A stretch of 57,585 nucleotides of DNA from CAZDQL01 sp964507325. Its GTDB lineage: Bacteria > Planctomycetota > UBA1135 > GCA-002686595. Both the position numbers and the translations under genes were made by a program. The first letter of the stretch is position 1, and each line of letters opens with the position of its first letter. This document shows positions 1-8,900 of the stretch, piece after piece. Under the pieces are notes generated by a model. It was not told where the DNA came from and did not search any database. It saw nothing but the letters and a program-made list of their open reading frames with translations. The stretch spans positions 1-57,585 of the forward strand of contig CAZDQL010000038.1 of NCBI GenBank assembly GCA_964507325.1. The letters are read 5' to 3'.

Positions 1-796
1 TCTCCATCAGCGGCTGCTCGTCGGGGTCCTCCCCGAGGAAGAAGCGGCACAGGAGGCCCGCCGCAGTCATCGCCTCACCCTTCTCAGGCGGGTAGTGCTC
101 GTTGATGCCCGTGATGCGCGAGCTGAACGAACCCATCGTGTCGTAGCCGACGCGACCGGTGGCGGGGTCGGTGACGTCGTTGAGCCAGCTCATGGCGCCC
201 TGGAAAGCGTCCCGCGGGACCTTGAGCTCGGCGTCCTGGGCGGAGGTCAGGGCGAAGACCATCCAGCTGGTGACCGAGGTGTCGTTGTCGCCGATCGGCG
301 GCACGTCGTAGCGCCAGGCGGCGTAGGGGTTGCGCGCGCGCAGGATGTAGTTGACCGACTGCTGGGCCGTGCGTTCGATCAAGGGCGACTTGGAGAAGTA
401 GTAGGCCTCGCAGATTGCGAGCGAAGCGATCGCGTGGTCGTAGAGGAAAGTGTGTCCAATCTCCTCGCCGATCAAACCGGTCTCGTAGTCCTGTTGCTCG
501 CGCAACCACTTGACGCCGCGGGTCACCACGTCCTTGTCGGGCCCCCTGCGCAGGGTGTTGCCGTCACCCAGGAAGGCCAAGAGCGCCAGCCCCGTGACCC
601 CCACGTCGTGCAGCGGGTCGCCGGGCCCCTCGCATTGGTCGTCGGGCGGGTCGTGCTTCATGAACTCGTCGCAGTCCCACATCCCATCCGCGTCTTGGTG
701 CAGCTTCAGCCACTCGAGGCCGTCCTTCAGGGCCTGCTCGGTGCCCTGGCCGCCCTCGATGCCCCTCATCCGGCCGAAACGCCCACCGCGCTTGCC
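1..796 (-). repeat. Duplicated segment, copy A (encodes unit 3 of the secreted protein)
   Basis: Positions 1-796 align to 3385-4180 at a constant offset of 3384, with no gap seen at either end or in the stretch compared. I counted 26 mismatches over the first 300 bases, about 91% identity. Similarity stops abruptly after the shared cgcgcttgcc at 787-796. The offset is a multiple of three, so both copies are read in the same frame. The left end may extend past the window. Confidence 0.9.
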
Positions 797-3028
797 ATCA
801 CCACTCCCCCCGGCCTCGATATCGAGGCCCGGTTCCCGGTAGTCCGTCTGTAGCGCGAGCGCCATCGTCGCCGTGGCGTAGACCCTCCCGCCGGCGTGCC
901 TCCAGGGACCGATCGGATCCCAAGACCCGGCCAACTCCCCGTCCCGGCGTTGCTTCGGGATCAGAGCCTCGCGCAGAGCTCGCCTCCAGACCTCCCAGTT
1001 GCGCCCACCCCAGAGCTGCATCGCGTTGGAGCCGTGCAGCCAGTAGTACTGGTCGGACTCGAAGGTCTTGGGCGCCCAGTGGGGGAGCTTCTTGAGCAAG
1101 AGCTGCGCCCCCCTCTTCATCTCCGGGTGCTCGCTGGGCCGATCGCCCATGAGCAGCCGCAGGTAGAGCCCCGCCCCCGTCATCGCCTCGCCGCTCCCCG
1201 GCGGGAAGTGCTCGTTGATGCCGGCGATCCTGGAGCTCGGCGAGCCCACCGAGTCGTACCCCACGCGTCCCGACTCCGGATCGGTCACCTCGCGCACCCA
1301 GTTCAGGGCGCCCTCGAAGGCGGCCGGATCCGTGCTCAGGCCGCCGCGGCGTGCGCGCTCCAGGGCGAGGACCATCCAGGTGGTGACCGAGGTGTCGTTG
1401 TCGCCGATCGGCGGCACGTCGTAGCGCCAGGCGGCGTAGGGGTTGCGGGCGCGCAAGACGTAGGTCACCGCCTGCTGGGCGGGGCGCTCGAGGATCGGGG
1501 CGCGCACCGTCAGGTACGCCTCGCACAGCGCCGCCGTCGCGATCCCGTGGCTGTAGAGGAAGGCGTGCCCGTGGGCCTCTCCGAGGAGCCCCGTCTCCTC
1601 GTCCTGCTGCTCGCAAAGCCACTTCACGCCCCGCAGGACGTTTTGCCTGTACCGTCCCTCTTCGAAGGTGTTTCCATCTCCCAGGAAGGCCAACAGCGCC
1701 AGCCCGGTGACCCCCACCTCGTTGACGGCGTGCCCGCCGTCCTCGGGGTCGGCCAGGCTGGGGAAGGCCTCCAGGTTCCAGTGGCCCTCCGGTGCCTGGT
1801 TGGCCGCCAGCCAGGCCAGGGCGGAGCGCACGGCGGCGCGTGAGCCGTGCACCGCCTCGGCGGGGGGCTCGACGATCGGCGGCTCCGGAGGTTCGGGGTC
1901 CGCCGCCACCACCTCGGGCAGGCTCTCCTCTCCCGGATCCAGGGCCAGGCAGGAGAGCATCAGCGCCGTGGCGTACGACGACCCCCCGATGGTTCCCCAG
2001 GGACCGACCGCGGGCCAGCTCCCATCCTGCGCTTGGTGGGGCGGGAGCGTTTCGGCGAGCGCCGCGCGCCAGGCCTTCCAGCGCTCGCCGCCCAGGGCGT
2101 GCATGGCGCGCGTCCCGAAGTACCAGTAGTACATGTCGGTGCCCAACCCCTGGGGGTCCCACGCGGGCAGCCGGCGCAGGAGGAGCTCGGCGTGCCGGGC
2201 GAGGATCGGCTTGGTCTTCTCGCTCTGGCCGATCTCCTGACGGCAGTAGAGGGCGACCGCGGTCATCGCTTCGCCGAGCTCCGGCGGGAAGTGGTCGTTC
2301 ACCCCGGGGATGCGCGAGGAGCGCGAGCCGGGGCCGCTGTACCCCACGCGACCCGTGGTCTCGTCGGTCGCCGAATCGAACCAGTGCAGGGCGCCGACGA
2401 AGGCCTCCGAATCGACGCGCAGGCCGGCGCGTTCGGCGCTCTTGAGGGCCAACACCATCCAGCCGGTGATCGAGGTGTCGTTGTCCCCGATCGGCGGCAG
2501 GTCGTAGCGCCAGGCGCTGTAGGGATTGCGCGCACGCAGGACGAGGCGCACGGCGCCCTCGGCGGCTGCCTCGTAGCCCGCGTCGGGGCAGTGGCGGTGG
2601 GCTTCGCACAGCGCCAGGGTGGCGATGCCGTGGTCGTAGAGGAACGCGTACCCGACCTCGGCGCCGATCAGTCCGCTCTCGGCGTCCTGCTGCTCGATCA
2701 GCCACTCGAGGCCCGTGCGCACCACCTGCTTGAAGGGCCCCGCCTCGGGGGTGTTCCCGCTCTCCATCAGGGCCAGCACGCTGAGCGCCGACACGCCGAC
2801 CCGGCGCAGGGGAGGAGGAGCCTCCACGCCCTCGCGCTGGGCGTCCCAAGACCCGTCGCTGTGCTGGGCGTCGGCCAGGAAGAGCTGAGCTTCACGGACC
2901 GCGAGGCGCGCCGGGGAATCCTCCGGCCCGCAGGGGCGAGCCGCAGCCGTCGCCGCGCTGGCAACCAGGAGGAGCAGGGAAACAACGGGCAGACGGGTAC
3001 CCCAATCACCTGTCGTAAAGGTGTTCAT
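1..3028 (-). CDS. Secreted multi-unit terpenoid-cyclase-fold (prenyltransferase/squalene oxidase repeat) protein, partial
   Basis: The frame is open from an ATG at 3028 to the left edge (1009 codons, no stop), so the C-terminus is missing. An N-terminal hydrophobic stretch (about residues 12-30, VVSLLLLVASAATAAA) looks like a signal peptide. Three homologous units follow, at about residues 35-360, 388-725 and 741 to the edge. Each carries a GVTGLALLAFLGDGNT-like helix, an LREQQD-like segment, RNPY(A/S)AWRYD and PPIGDNDTS. A Pro/Glu linker (about residue 376) separates units 1 and 2. The fold is the alpha/alpha toroid seen in terpene cyclases, but I saw no DXDD or DXXDD catalytic motif. Many Planctomycetota carry such proteins with no known function. 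Unit 3 is close to a copy of the upstream gene's domain. It is probably cotranscribed with that gene, which ends 51 bases upstream. Confidence 0.85.
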   Translation of the reverse strand, partial: MNTFTTGDWGTRLPVVSLLLLVASAATAAARPCGPEDSPARLAVREAQLFLADAQHSDGSWDAQREGVEAPPPLRRVGVSALSVLALMESGNTPEAGPFKQVVRTGLEWLIEQQDAESGLIGAEVGYAFLYDHGIATLALCEAHRHCPDAGYEAAAEGAVRLVLRARNPYSAWRYDLPPIGDNDTSITGWMVLALKSAERAGLRVDSEAFVGALHWFDSATDETTGRVGYSGPGSRSSRIPGVNDHFPPELGEAMTAVALYCRQEIGQSEKTKPILARHAELLLRRLPAWDPQGLGTDMYYWYFGTRAMHALGGERWKAWRAALAETLPPHQAQDGSWPAVGPWGTIGGSSYATALMLSCLALDPGEESLPEVVAADPEPPEPPIVEPPAEAVHGSRAAVRSALAWLAANQAPEGHWNLEAFPSLADPEDGGHAVNEVGVTGLALLAFLGDGNTFEEGRYRQNVLRGVKWLCEQQDEETGLLGEAHGHAFLYSHGIATAALCEAYLTVRAPILERPAQQAVTYVLRARNPYAAWRYDVPPIGDNDTSVTTWMVLALERARRGGLSTDPAAFEGALNWVREVTDPESGRVGYDSVGSPSSRIAGINEHFPPGSGEAMTGAGLYLRLLMGDRPSEHPEMKRGAQLLLKKLPHWAPKTFESDQYYWLHGSNAMQLWGGRNWEVWRRALREALIPKQRRDGELAGSWDPIGPWRHAGGRVYATATMALALQTDYREPGLDIEAGGSGDGKRGGRFGRMRGIEGGQGTEQALKDGLEWLKLHQDADGMWDCDEFMKHDPPDDQCEGPGDPLHDVGVTGLALLAFLGDGNTLRRGPDKDVVTRGVKWLREQQDYETGLIGEEIGHTFLYDHAIASLAICEAYYFSKSPLIERTAQQSVNYILRARNPYAAWRYDVPPIGDNDTSVTSWMVFALTSAQDAELKVPRDAFQGAMSWLNDVTDPATGRVGYDTMGSFSSRITGINEHYPPEKGEAMTAAGLLCRFFLGEDPDEQPLME

Positions 3029-3036
3029 GCGCGCGC

Positions 3037-3055
3037 GCCACCTCGTTCAGGTGGC
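3037..3055 (-). promoter_or_regulatory. Intercistronic hairpin covering the ribosome binding site of the downstream gene
   Basis: On the minus strand GCCACCT-GAACG-AGGTGGC forms a perfect 7-bp stem with a 5-base loop. Its 3' arm contains AGGTGG, the best Shine-Dalgarno candidate for the ATG at 3028, nine bases upstream of it. The hairpin sits in the 51-base gap between the two cyclase-fold genes. It could lower translation of the second gene or mark an RNA processing site. It has no T-tract, so an intrinsic terminator is unlikely. Confidence 0.5.
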
Positions 3056-3079
3056 TCCCCTTTCTGTTGTCTGGTTCTG

Positions 3080-4615
3080 CTATCTAGCTCCCAGGACTCG
3101 TGCGTAGCGGAAGTACACCTCGAGACAAAGCACCATCGTCGCAGTGCTGTAGACCCGTCCACCGGAGTGGCCCCAGGGCCCCACCGGATCCCAGGAGCCG
3201 TCGTGGGCTCCATCGTGGCGTTGGGGCTCGAGCACCGCCTCCTTCATGGCCTTGTTCCAGGTCTTCCAGTAGTGCTTGCCCATCTGGTACATCGCGTACG
3301 AGCCGTAGTACCAGTAGTACATGTCGCAGCCGTAGCCCTCGGGGTCCCACTTGGGCAGGCACTTCAACATCAGATCCGCGTGCTTCTCCATCAGCGGCTG
3401 CTCGTCGGGGTCCTCCCCGAGGAAGAAGCGGCACAGGAGACCCACCGCGGTCATCGCCTCGCCCTTCTCCGGCGGGAAGTGCTCGTTGATGCCGGTGATA
3501 CGTGAGCTGACCGAGCCCATCGAGTCGTAGCCGACGCGACCCGTGGCGGGGTCGGTGGCGTCGTTGAGCCAGTTCATGGCGCCGACGAGGGCGTCCTGCG
3601 GAACCTTGAGCTCGGCGTCCTGGGCCGAGGTCAGGGCGAAGATCATCCAGCCGGTGACCGAAGTGTCGTTGTCGCCGATCGGCGGCACGTCGTAGCGCCA
3701 GGCGCTGTAGGGGTTGCGCGCGCGCAGGATGTAGTTGATCGACTGCTGCGCCGTGCGCTTGATCAGGGGCGACTTGGAGAAGTAGTAGGCCTCGCAGATC
3801 GCGAGCGCAGCGATCGAGTGGTCGTAGAGGAAGGTGTGCCCGATCTCCTCGCCGAACAACCCGGTCTCGTAGTCCTGCTGCTCGCGCAACCACTTGACGC
3901 CGCGGGTCACCACGACCTTGTGGGGGCCCCTGCGCATGGTGTTGCCGTCACCCAGGAAAGCCAAGAGCGCCAGCCCCGTGACCCCCACGTCGTGCAGCGG
4001 GTCGCCGGGCCCCTCGCACTGGTCGTCGGGCGGGTCGTGCTTCATGAACTCGTCGCAGTCCCACATCCCGTCCGGGTCCTGGTGCAGCTTGAGCCACTTG
4101 AGGCCGTCCTTCAGGGCCTGCTCGGTGCCCTGGCCGCCCTTGATGCCCCGCTTGCGGCCGAAGCGCCCGCCGCGCTTGCCGCCGGCACCGCCCCCGATCC
4201 CGATGATGTTGTTGAACTGGTCTTCGTCGAAGGGGGAGTCCTGGAAGAGGTCGTCAGTGGTCTCGAAATCCTCGTCCTCGGTCTCGGTATCCTCGACCTC
4301 GAAGTCCTGGATGACCGGTTCCTCTTCGACCTCCTCCTCTTCGATCTCCTCTTCCTCCTCCTCGATCTCCTCCTCGAAGATCTCCTCGGGAGCCTGCTCG
4401 AGCGTGGCCTGGATCTCCGTCTCGCCCGTGTCGCCGAAGAGGTTCCACGGGATGGCCTGGATGATCAGGAAGACCACTAGGTGTAGAGCGGCGGAGATGG
4501 CGAGCCAGGGGGCCCGGCTCATCCACTCGTAGAGGACGTCGTTGAAGGTCTCTTCCTGCTCCCAGGACTTGGGGAGCGTCGACTCGATGTGGATGTCCTG
4601 GTACTCGTTGCTCAT
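3080..4615 (-). CDS. Membrane-anchored terpenoid-cyclase-fold protein with TonB-like anchor and acidic linker
   Basis: This 511-residue protein is read from the ATG at 4615 (MSNEYQD). An in-frame GTG at 4672 would add 19 residues but looks less natural. One transmembrane helix lies at about residues 36-56. It contains S41-x3-H45, the spacing of the Ser/His pair in the TonB anchor helix. Next comes a strongly acidic stretch (about residues 73-130, runs of Glu), a Gly/Arg/Lys-rich hinge (about 139-160), then one alpha/alpha-toroid unit to the C-terminus with GVTGLALLAFLGDGNT, RNPYSAWRYD and PPIGDNDTS. The toroid should face the periplasm. The substrate is unknown and no terpene cyclase catalytic motif is evident. 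It lies directly upstream of the secreted three-unit homologue. The domain assignment is firm; the role is not. Confidence 0.85.
   Translation of the reverse strand: MSNEYQDIHIESTLPKSWEQEETFNDVLYEWMSRAPWLAISAALHLVVFLIIQAIPWNLFGDTGETEIQATLEQAPEEIFEEEIEEEEEEIEEEEVEEEPVIQDFEVEDTETEDEDFETTDDLFQDSPFDEDQFNNIIGIGGGAGGKRGGRFGRKRGIKGGQGTEQALKDGLKWLKLHQDPDGMWDCDEFMKHDPPDDQCEGPGDPLHDVGVTGLALLAFLGDGNTMRRGPHKVVVTRGVKWLREQQDYETGLFGEEIGHTFLYDHSIAALAICEAYYFSKSPLIKRTAQQSINYILRARNPYSAWRYDVPPIGDNDTSVTGWMIFALTSAQDAELKVPQDALVGAMNWLNDATDPATGRVGYDSMGSVSSRITGINEHFPPEKGEAMTAVGLLCRFFLGEDPDEQPLMEKHADLMLKCLPKWDPEGYGCDMYYWYYGSYAMYQMGKHYWKTWNKAMKEAVLEPQRHDGAHDGSWDPVGPWGHSGGRVYSTATMVLCLEVYFRYARVLGAR
3385..4180 (-). repeat. 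Duplicated segment, copy B (encodes the cyclase-fold domain of the anchored protein)
   Basis: This is the partner of the segment at 1-796, at a constant offset of 3384 and about 91% identity over the 300 bases compared. It is the likelier donor, because the gene holding it has only one cyclase-fold unit and the other gene already has two more diverged units. Confidence 0.9.
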
Positions 4616-4829
4616 TGCGGCACAGGGCTCATCTCTGCCAGGGTTCCCAGTGGCCCGGGGCTCACTCGGCACGTCTCACTGGGACACCGCTCGCAGGTGG
4701 TCGCGGTTCGGGCCCCGGGTGAACGTCCCGGGGCGCTGGGGGTTCAGAGGATATCCAGCTATCTTCGGGCCGCTACGATCGGGGGCTATCTTTCATCCTT
4801 CGTGGGCGTGATTGGGCCCTATTCGGTCG

Positions 4830-5975
4830 TCAATTGACCGACCGGGCGCGCCGCGCGCGGAGGATCCGGCGGAACTCCTCCGGCCAGAGGTAGGTCGCCT
4901 CCAGGACCTCCTCGAAGGCCGCTCGCTCCCTGAGGCCGTCCCGGGTCCTCTGCACCCGCTCCTCCAGCTCCACCTGCAGCCCGCGATCGACGAAGGGCTG
5001 GGCCTCGGTGGGGGGCACCCGCTGGTCCACCCGGTAGATGGACCACCCGGTGGGAGGGGTCTCGCGCCAGAGGGGGGCGCTCACCTCTCCCACCTCCCCG
5101 TCCCGCGCCAGCTCCCCCAGGGCGGCGCTCTCGTGCCAGATCTCCCCCGCGTGGGCCAGGCGGAAGATCTCCCGGGGGGGGATCTTGTCGTTGGGTTTCT
5201 GGGTGACGGGGCTGCCGTGCATGCCGACCAGGTTGTCGAAGGTCTCCTCACCCGCCACGTACAGGCGGCGCAGCTCGGTGATCAACTGGAACTTGGCCTC
5301 CTTCTCCTCCTCGGATTCCGGGGAGACGTCGACGTGCAGGACCTGGAGGCCCACCCGCTCACCCAGCAGGCCGACGAACGCCCGTTCCGTGGGGTCGGGG
5401 GAGTTGCAGAAGGTCTCGTAGGTGCTGAACAGGATCCCCGGGCGCACGTAGCGGTCGACCGTCGTGCGCCCCGTGGCCCCCGCTGCGGTCCCGGTCACCG
5501 ACCGGCGCCAGCTCTCCTCCAGCATGCGGTCCCGGATCGTGGCCTTGTAGCGGGCCGGGGAGACCGAGCCCGCCTTGAACTCGGCGGCGGCCGCCTTGGG
5601 TCCCCCCATCGCCTCCACCTGGCTCTGGAAGTTCTGCTCGGTCAGCTCCTCCACCAGCTCCGGGTCGTAGCCGAGGTCGTGGCCCGCCTGGACCCTCATC
5701 AAGGTCTCCAGGCGGTCGGACATCGCTTCGCTGAGGAGCAGCTCGTACCCCGGGTCATCCCCCGCTTCGAGCAGGGCCCGGGCCCGCTCGGCGAGCTCCC
5801 TGTCCGCCAGGAGCGTCATCTGCAGATCCGAGAAGAGGACCAACTCGTCACCCACCACCGCCACGACCCAGTCCGAAGGGAGCGGCACCTCCTGTCCACT
5901 GGGGGGGCCGGCCTGGGGCACGGCGTCCTGGGGGGGCGAGGAGAGGGCGAGCAGGAGGAGGAGGGCGGCGCTCAT
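4830..5975 (-). CDS. SurA-like peptidyl-prolyl cis-trans isomerase / periplasmic chaperone
   Basis: This 381-residue protein starts with a short hydrophobic signal (MSAALLLLLALSS). A SurA N-terminal-like segment follows (VVAVVGDELVLFSDL at about residues 37-51, the usual VNDEVIL-type motif), then a helical chaperone region. A parvulin-type domain (about 225-345) begins VGLQVLHVDVSPE and includes HAGEIWHESAALGELARDGE. Proteins of this family help fold exported and outer-membrane proteins. The parvulin core is divergent, so isomerase activity is uncertain. The start ATG overlaps the mfd stop by four bases (ATGA), which implies translational coupling. A much longer frame continues upstream through mfd in a different reading frame and is not real. 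Confidence 0.85.
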   Translation of the reverse strand: MSAALLLLLALSSPPQDAVPQAGPPSGQEVPLPSDWVVAVVGDELVLFSDLQMTLLADRELAERARALLEAGDDPGYELLLSEAMSDRLETLMRVQAGHDLGYDPELVEELTEQNFQSQVEAMGGPKAAAAEFKAGSVSPARYKATIRDRMLEESWRRSVTGTAAGATGRTTVDRYVRPGILFSTYETFCNSPDPTERAFVGLLGERVGLQVLHVDVSPESEEEKEAKFQLITELRRLYVAGEETFDNLVGMHGSPVTQKPNDKIPPREIFRLAHAGEIWHESAALGELARDGEVGEVSAPLWRETPPTGWSIYRVDQRVPPTEAQPFVDRGLQVELEERVQRTRDGLRERAAFEEVLEATYLWPEEFRRILRARRARSVN

Positions 5976-8900
5976 GGGGTGTCTCCAGCGGGCATTCTGT
6001 CGGCGCTCTCCACCCCCTGCAAGAGTCGCTCCAGCCACTCCAGGGCCGCGCCCGGGGAGCGCTGGGCCGCGGGGATCACCAGGTGCGCCACCCCGCTGCG
6101 CACCCGGCGCAGCTCGGCCCGTCCCCCTCCGAAGAGGCGCTCCAGCCCCACCCGATCGGTGTACTGCACCAGGTACACGTTCCCGCGGTAGGCCAGCCGC
6201 ACCAGGTGGAAGGGATCCAAGCGCGCCTTCAAGTGGAAGGTCCGCAAGAGCGCCTCCGTCGGCTCCGGCAGGCGGCCGAAGCGATCGCGCAGGTCGGCGG
6301 CGGCGCGCTCGGCGTCCTCGTCGGTCCGGATGCGCGCCAGCTCGCGCAGGGTCTCGAGGCGCAGGGTGGGGTCCGCGATCCACTCCTCGGGGAGGAAGGC
6401 GTCCAGGCCCAGCTCGAGCTCGACCCCCGCCTCGGTCTCCTCCACCCGCGGCGCCCCCGTGTCCGCCTCCTCGCCGGCCTGCAGGCGCTCGATGGTGAGC
6501 CTGAGGAGCCGGCAGTACATGTCGTAGCCCACCGCTGCGATGTGCCCCGACTGCTCGGCGCCCAGGATGTTGCCCGCGCCGCGCAACTCCAGGTCCTTGA
6601 CGCTGATCCCGAAGCCCGCCCCCAGGTGGTTCAGCTCCTCCAGCGCCTTGATGCGCTCCCGCGCCACCGGTCGCAGGGGTTTGCCGCGCTGCACCAGGAG
6701 GTAGCACCAGGCCTTCTGGTCCCCGCGGCCGACGCGCCCGCGGAGCTGGTGCAGCTCCGCCAGGCCGAAGCGATCGGCGTCGTCGATCAGGATCGTGCCG
6801 GCGCTGGGGATATCGAGGCCGTTCTCGATGATCGTCGTCGCCACCAAGACGTCCACGTGGCCACGGGTGAAGGCGTCCATCACCTGGCGCAGCTCGCGGC
6901 TGCCCATCTGGCCGTGGCCGACGGCGTAGTCCGCTTCCGGCACGAGCTGCCGCAGGCGTTCCGCCACGCCTTCGATCGAGGCGACCCGGTTGTGCAGGAA
7001 GAAGACCTGCCCACCGCGGTCCAGCTCGCGGCGCAGCACCTCGGCGATCTCCGCCTCGTCGTCGGTGTAGCCGACGGTCGTCTCGATCTCCTGACGCCCC
7101 GGGGGGGGCACGGTCAGGGCCGAGATGTCCCGCAGCCCCGAGAGGGACAGGTGCAGGGTGCGCGGGATCGGCGTGGCGGTCAGGGTCAGGACGTCCACCT
7201 CGGCGCGCAACTGCTTGAAGTGCTCCTTGTGGGTCACCCCGAAGCGCTGCTCCTCGTCGATGATCACCATCCCCAAGCGGGCGAACCTGACGTCCTTGGA
7301 GAGGATGCGGTGGGTCCCGATCAGCACGTCCACCCGCCCCGCCGCGGTCGCCTCGGCGACCTCCTTGGCGGCCTTGCCGGTGACATAGCGGGAGAGCACC
7401 GCCACCTCGACCGGGAAGTCCGCCAAGCGCTCCCGGAAGGTGTCGTAGTGCTGCTGGGCCAGGACCGTCGTCGGCACCAGGACCGCCACCTGCCCGCCGC
7501 CGTTCACCACCCGGAAGGCCGCGCGCACCGCCAGCTCGGTCTTGCCGAAGCCCACGTCCCCGCAGAGCATGCGGTCCATCGGGCGCTTGGCGAAGAGGTC
7601 CTTCTCGATCTCGGAGTCCGCCGAGACCTGGTCGGCGGTGTCCTCGAAGGGGAAGGAGCCGACCAGGTCGCGCAGCAGCTCGTCGTCGGCGCGCCAGGAC
7701 TCGCGGCTGTGCACCGCGCGCTTGGCTTGCACCTCCAGGAGCTCGGCGGCCATGTCGAAGAGCCCGCGCTCGACGCGCTCCTTGCGGCGCCGGAAGGAGC
7801 TCGCGCCGATCCGATCCAGGGAGAGGCCGCTGCCCCCCGGACCGACGTAGCGCTGCACCATGTCGATGCGGCTGGAGGGCACGTAGAGGCTCACCTCGTC
7901 GGCGAAGACCAGGTGCAGGTGCTCCTCCTCTCCACCTCCGCGCTCCATGCGCACGAGACCCCGGTAGCGCGCCAACCCGTGCACCGCGTGCACCACCAGG
8001 TCCCCCGTCCGCAGCTCGAAGAAGGACTGGATCGCGCGCACCTTGTGGGCGTGCCGCGGCCGGGCGCGCCGGCGGGTCCCCAGGACGCCCTTCAGCTCGT
8101 GGTGGTTGACCACCACCAGCCCCCAGGGGGGCACGCGGAAGCCCCGCGACAGGGTGCCGCGCGCGAGCTCCACGTCGTCCAGGGCGCCACCCGCCTCGAG
8201 CTCCTGGGTCAAGCGGTGCTCGTCGGCCTCGTTGAGGCACAGGACGATCACCCTTTGCCCTCCCTCGGCCGCCTTCGAGAGCGCTCCCGGGGCGGACTTC
8301 ATCCCCACCTCGAGGGCCTGCACCGAGCGCGTGTCGAGGGAGATGTCGCGTCCCGGCAGGCTCTGCAGGGCCAGCCCCCGGCGCCGGGCGCGCGCCTGGT
8401 CGAGGGTGCGCAGGGCGTGCTCGTGGTCCGCCGAGCGCCGGCGCAGCCGCTCGGCACGCTCCTCGACGCGCAGGGGCTCGACCTCGACCACCACGCACTC
8501 ACCCGCGACGAGCTCCGCCAGTTGCACCCCCTGGCCGTCGCGCACGCCGCCGGCGTCGGCGGCCAGGCACAGCTCGAGCTCGTCGTGCTCCTCCACCGAG
8601 CGCTGGTCGGTCGGCTCGAAGCTGCGCAGGGACTCGATCTCGTCCCCGAAGAGCTCGACGCGCACCGGCAGGTCGGCGGCGAAGGGGAAGAGGTCCAGGA
8701 TGTCCCCGCGCAGGCTCACCTCGCCGGGGGCCTCGGCCAGGGGTTGGCGCGTGTAGCCGCGGCGCGTCAGTCGTGCCAGGAGGCCCTCGGCGTCGAGCAG
8801 CTCGCCGGTGCGCAGGTGGAGAAACTCGCGTTCCAGCTCCTTGACCGAGGGGATCGGTTGCAGGAGGGCGAGCAGGGAAGCGACCAGCGCCCGCGGCCGA

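Noticed and set aside
798..2849. Minus-strand frame of 683 codons inside the left-edge gene
   Set aside because: It is Arg/Pro/Gly-rich in a different phase. The phase from the ATG at 3028 gives continuous homologous units and stays open to the window edge.
1..4615. Terpenoid or hopanoid biosynthesis cluster
   Set aside because: The cyclase-fold proteins look exported and lack catalytic acid motifs, and no isoprenoid pathway gene is nearby.
5976..8498. Very long minus-strand frame (1222 codons) ending with the SurA-like gene
   Set aside because: Its first two thirds are Arg/Ala/Gly/Pro-rich and overlap mfd in another phase; only the part from the ATG at 5975 shows family motifs. Long empty frames are expected at this GC content.
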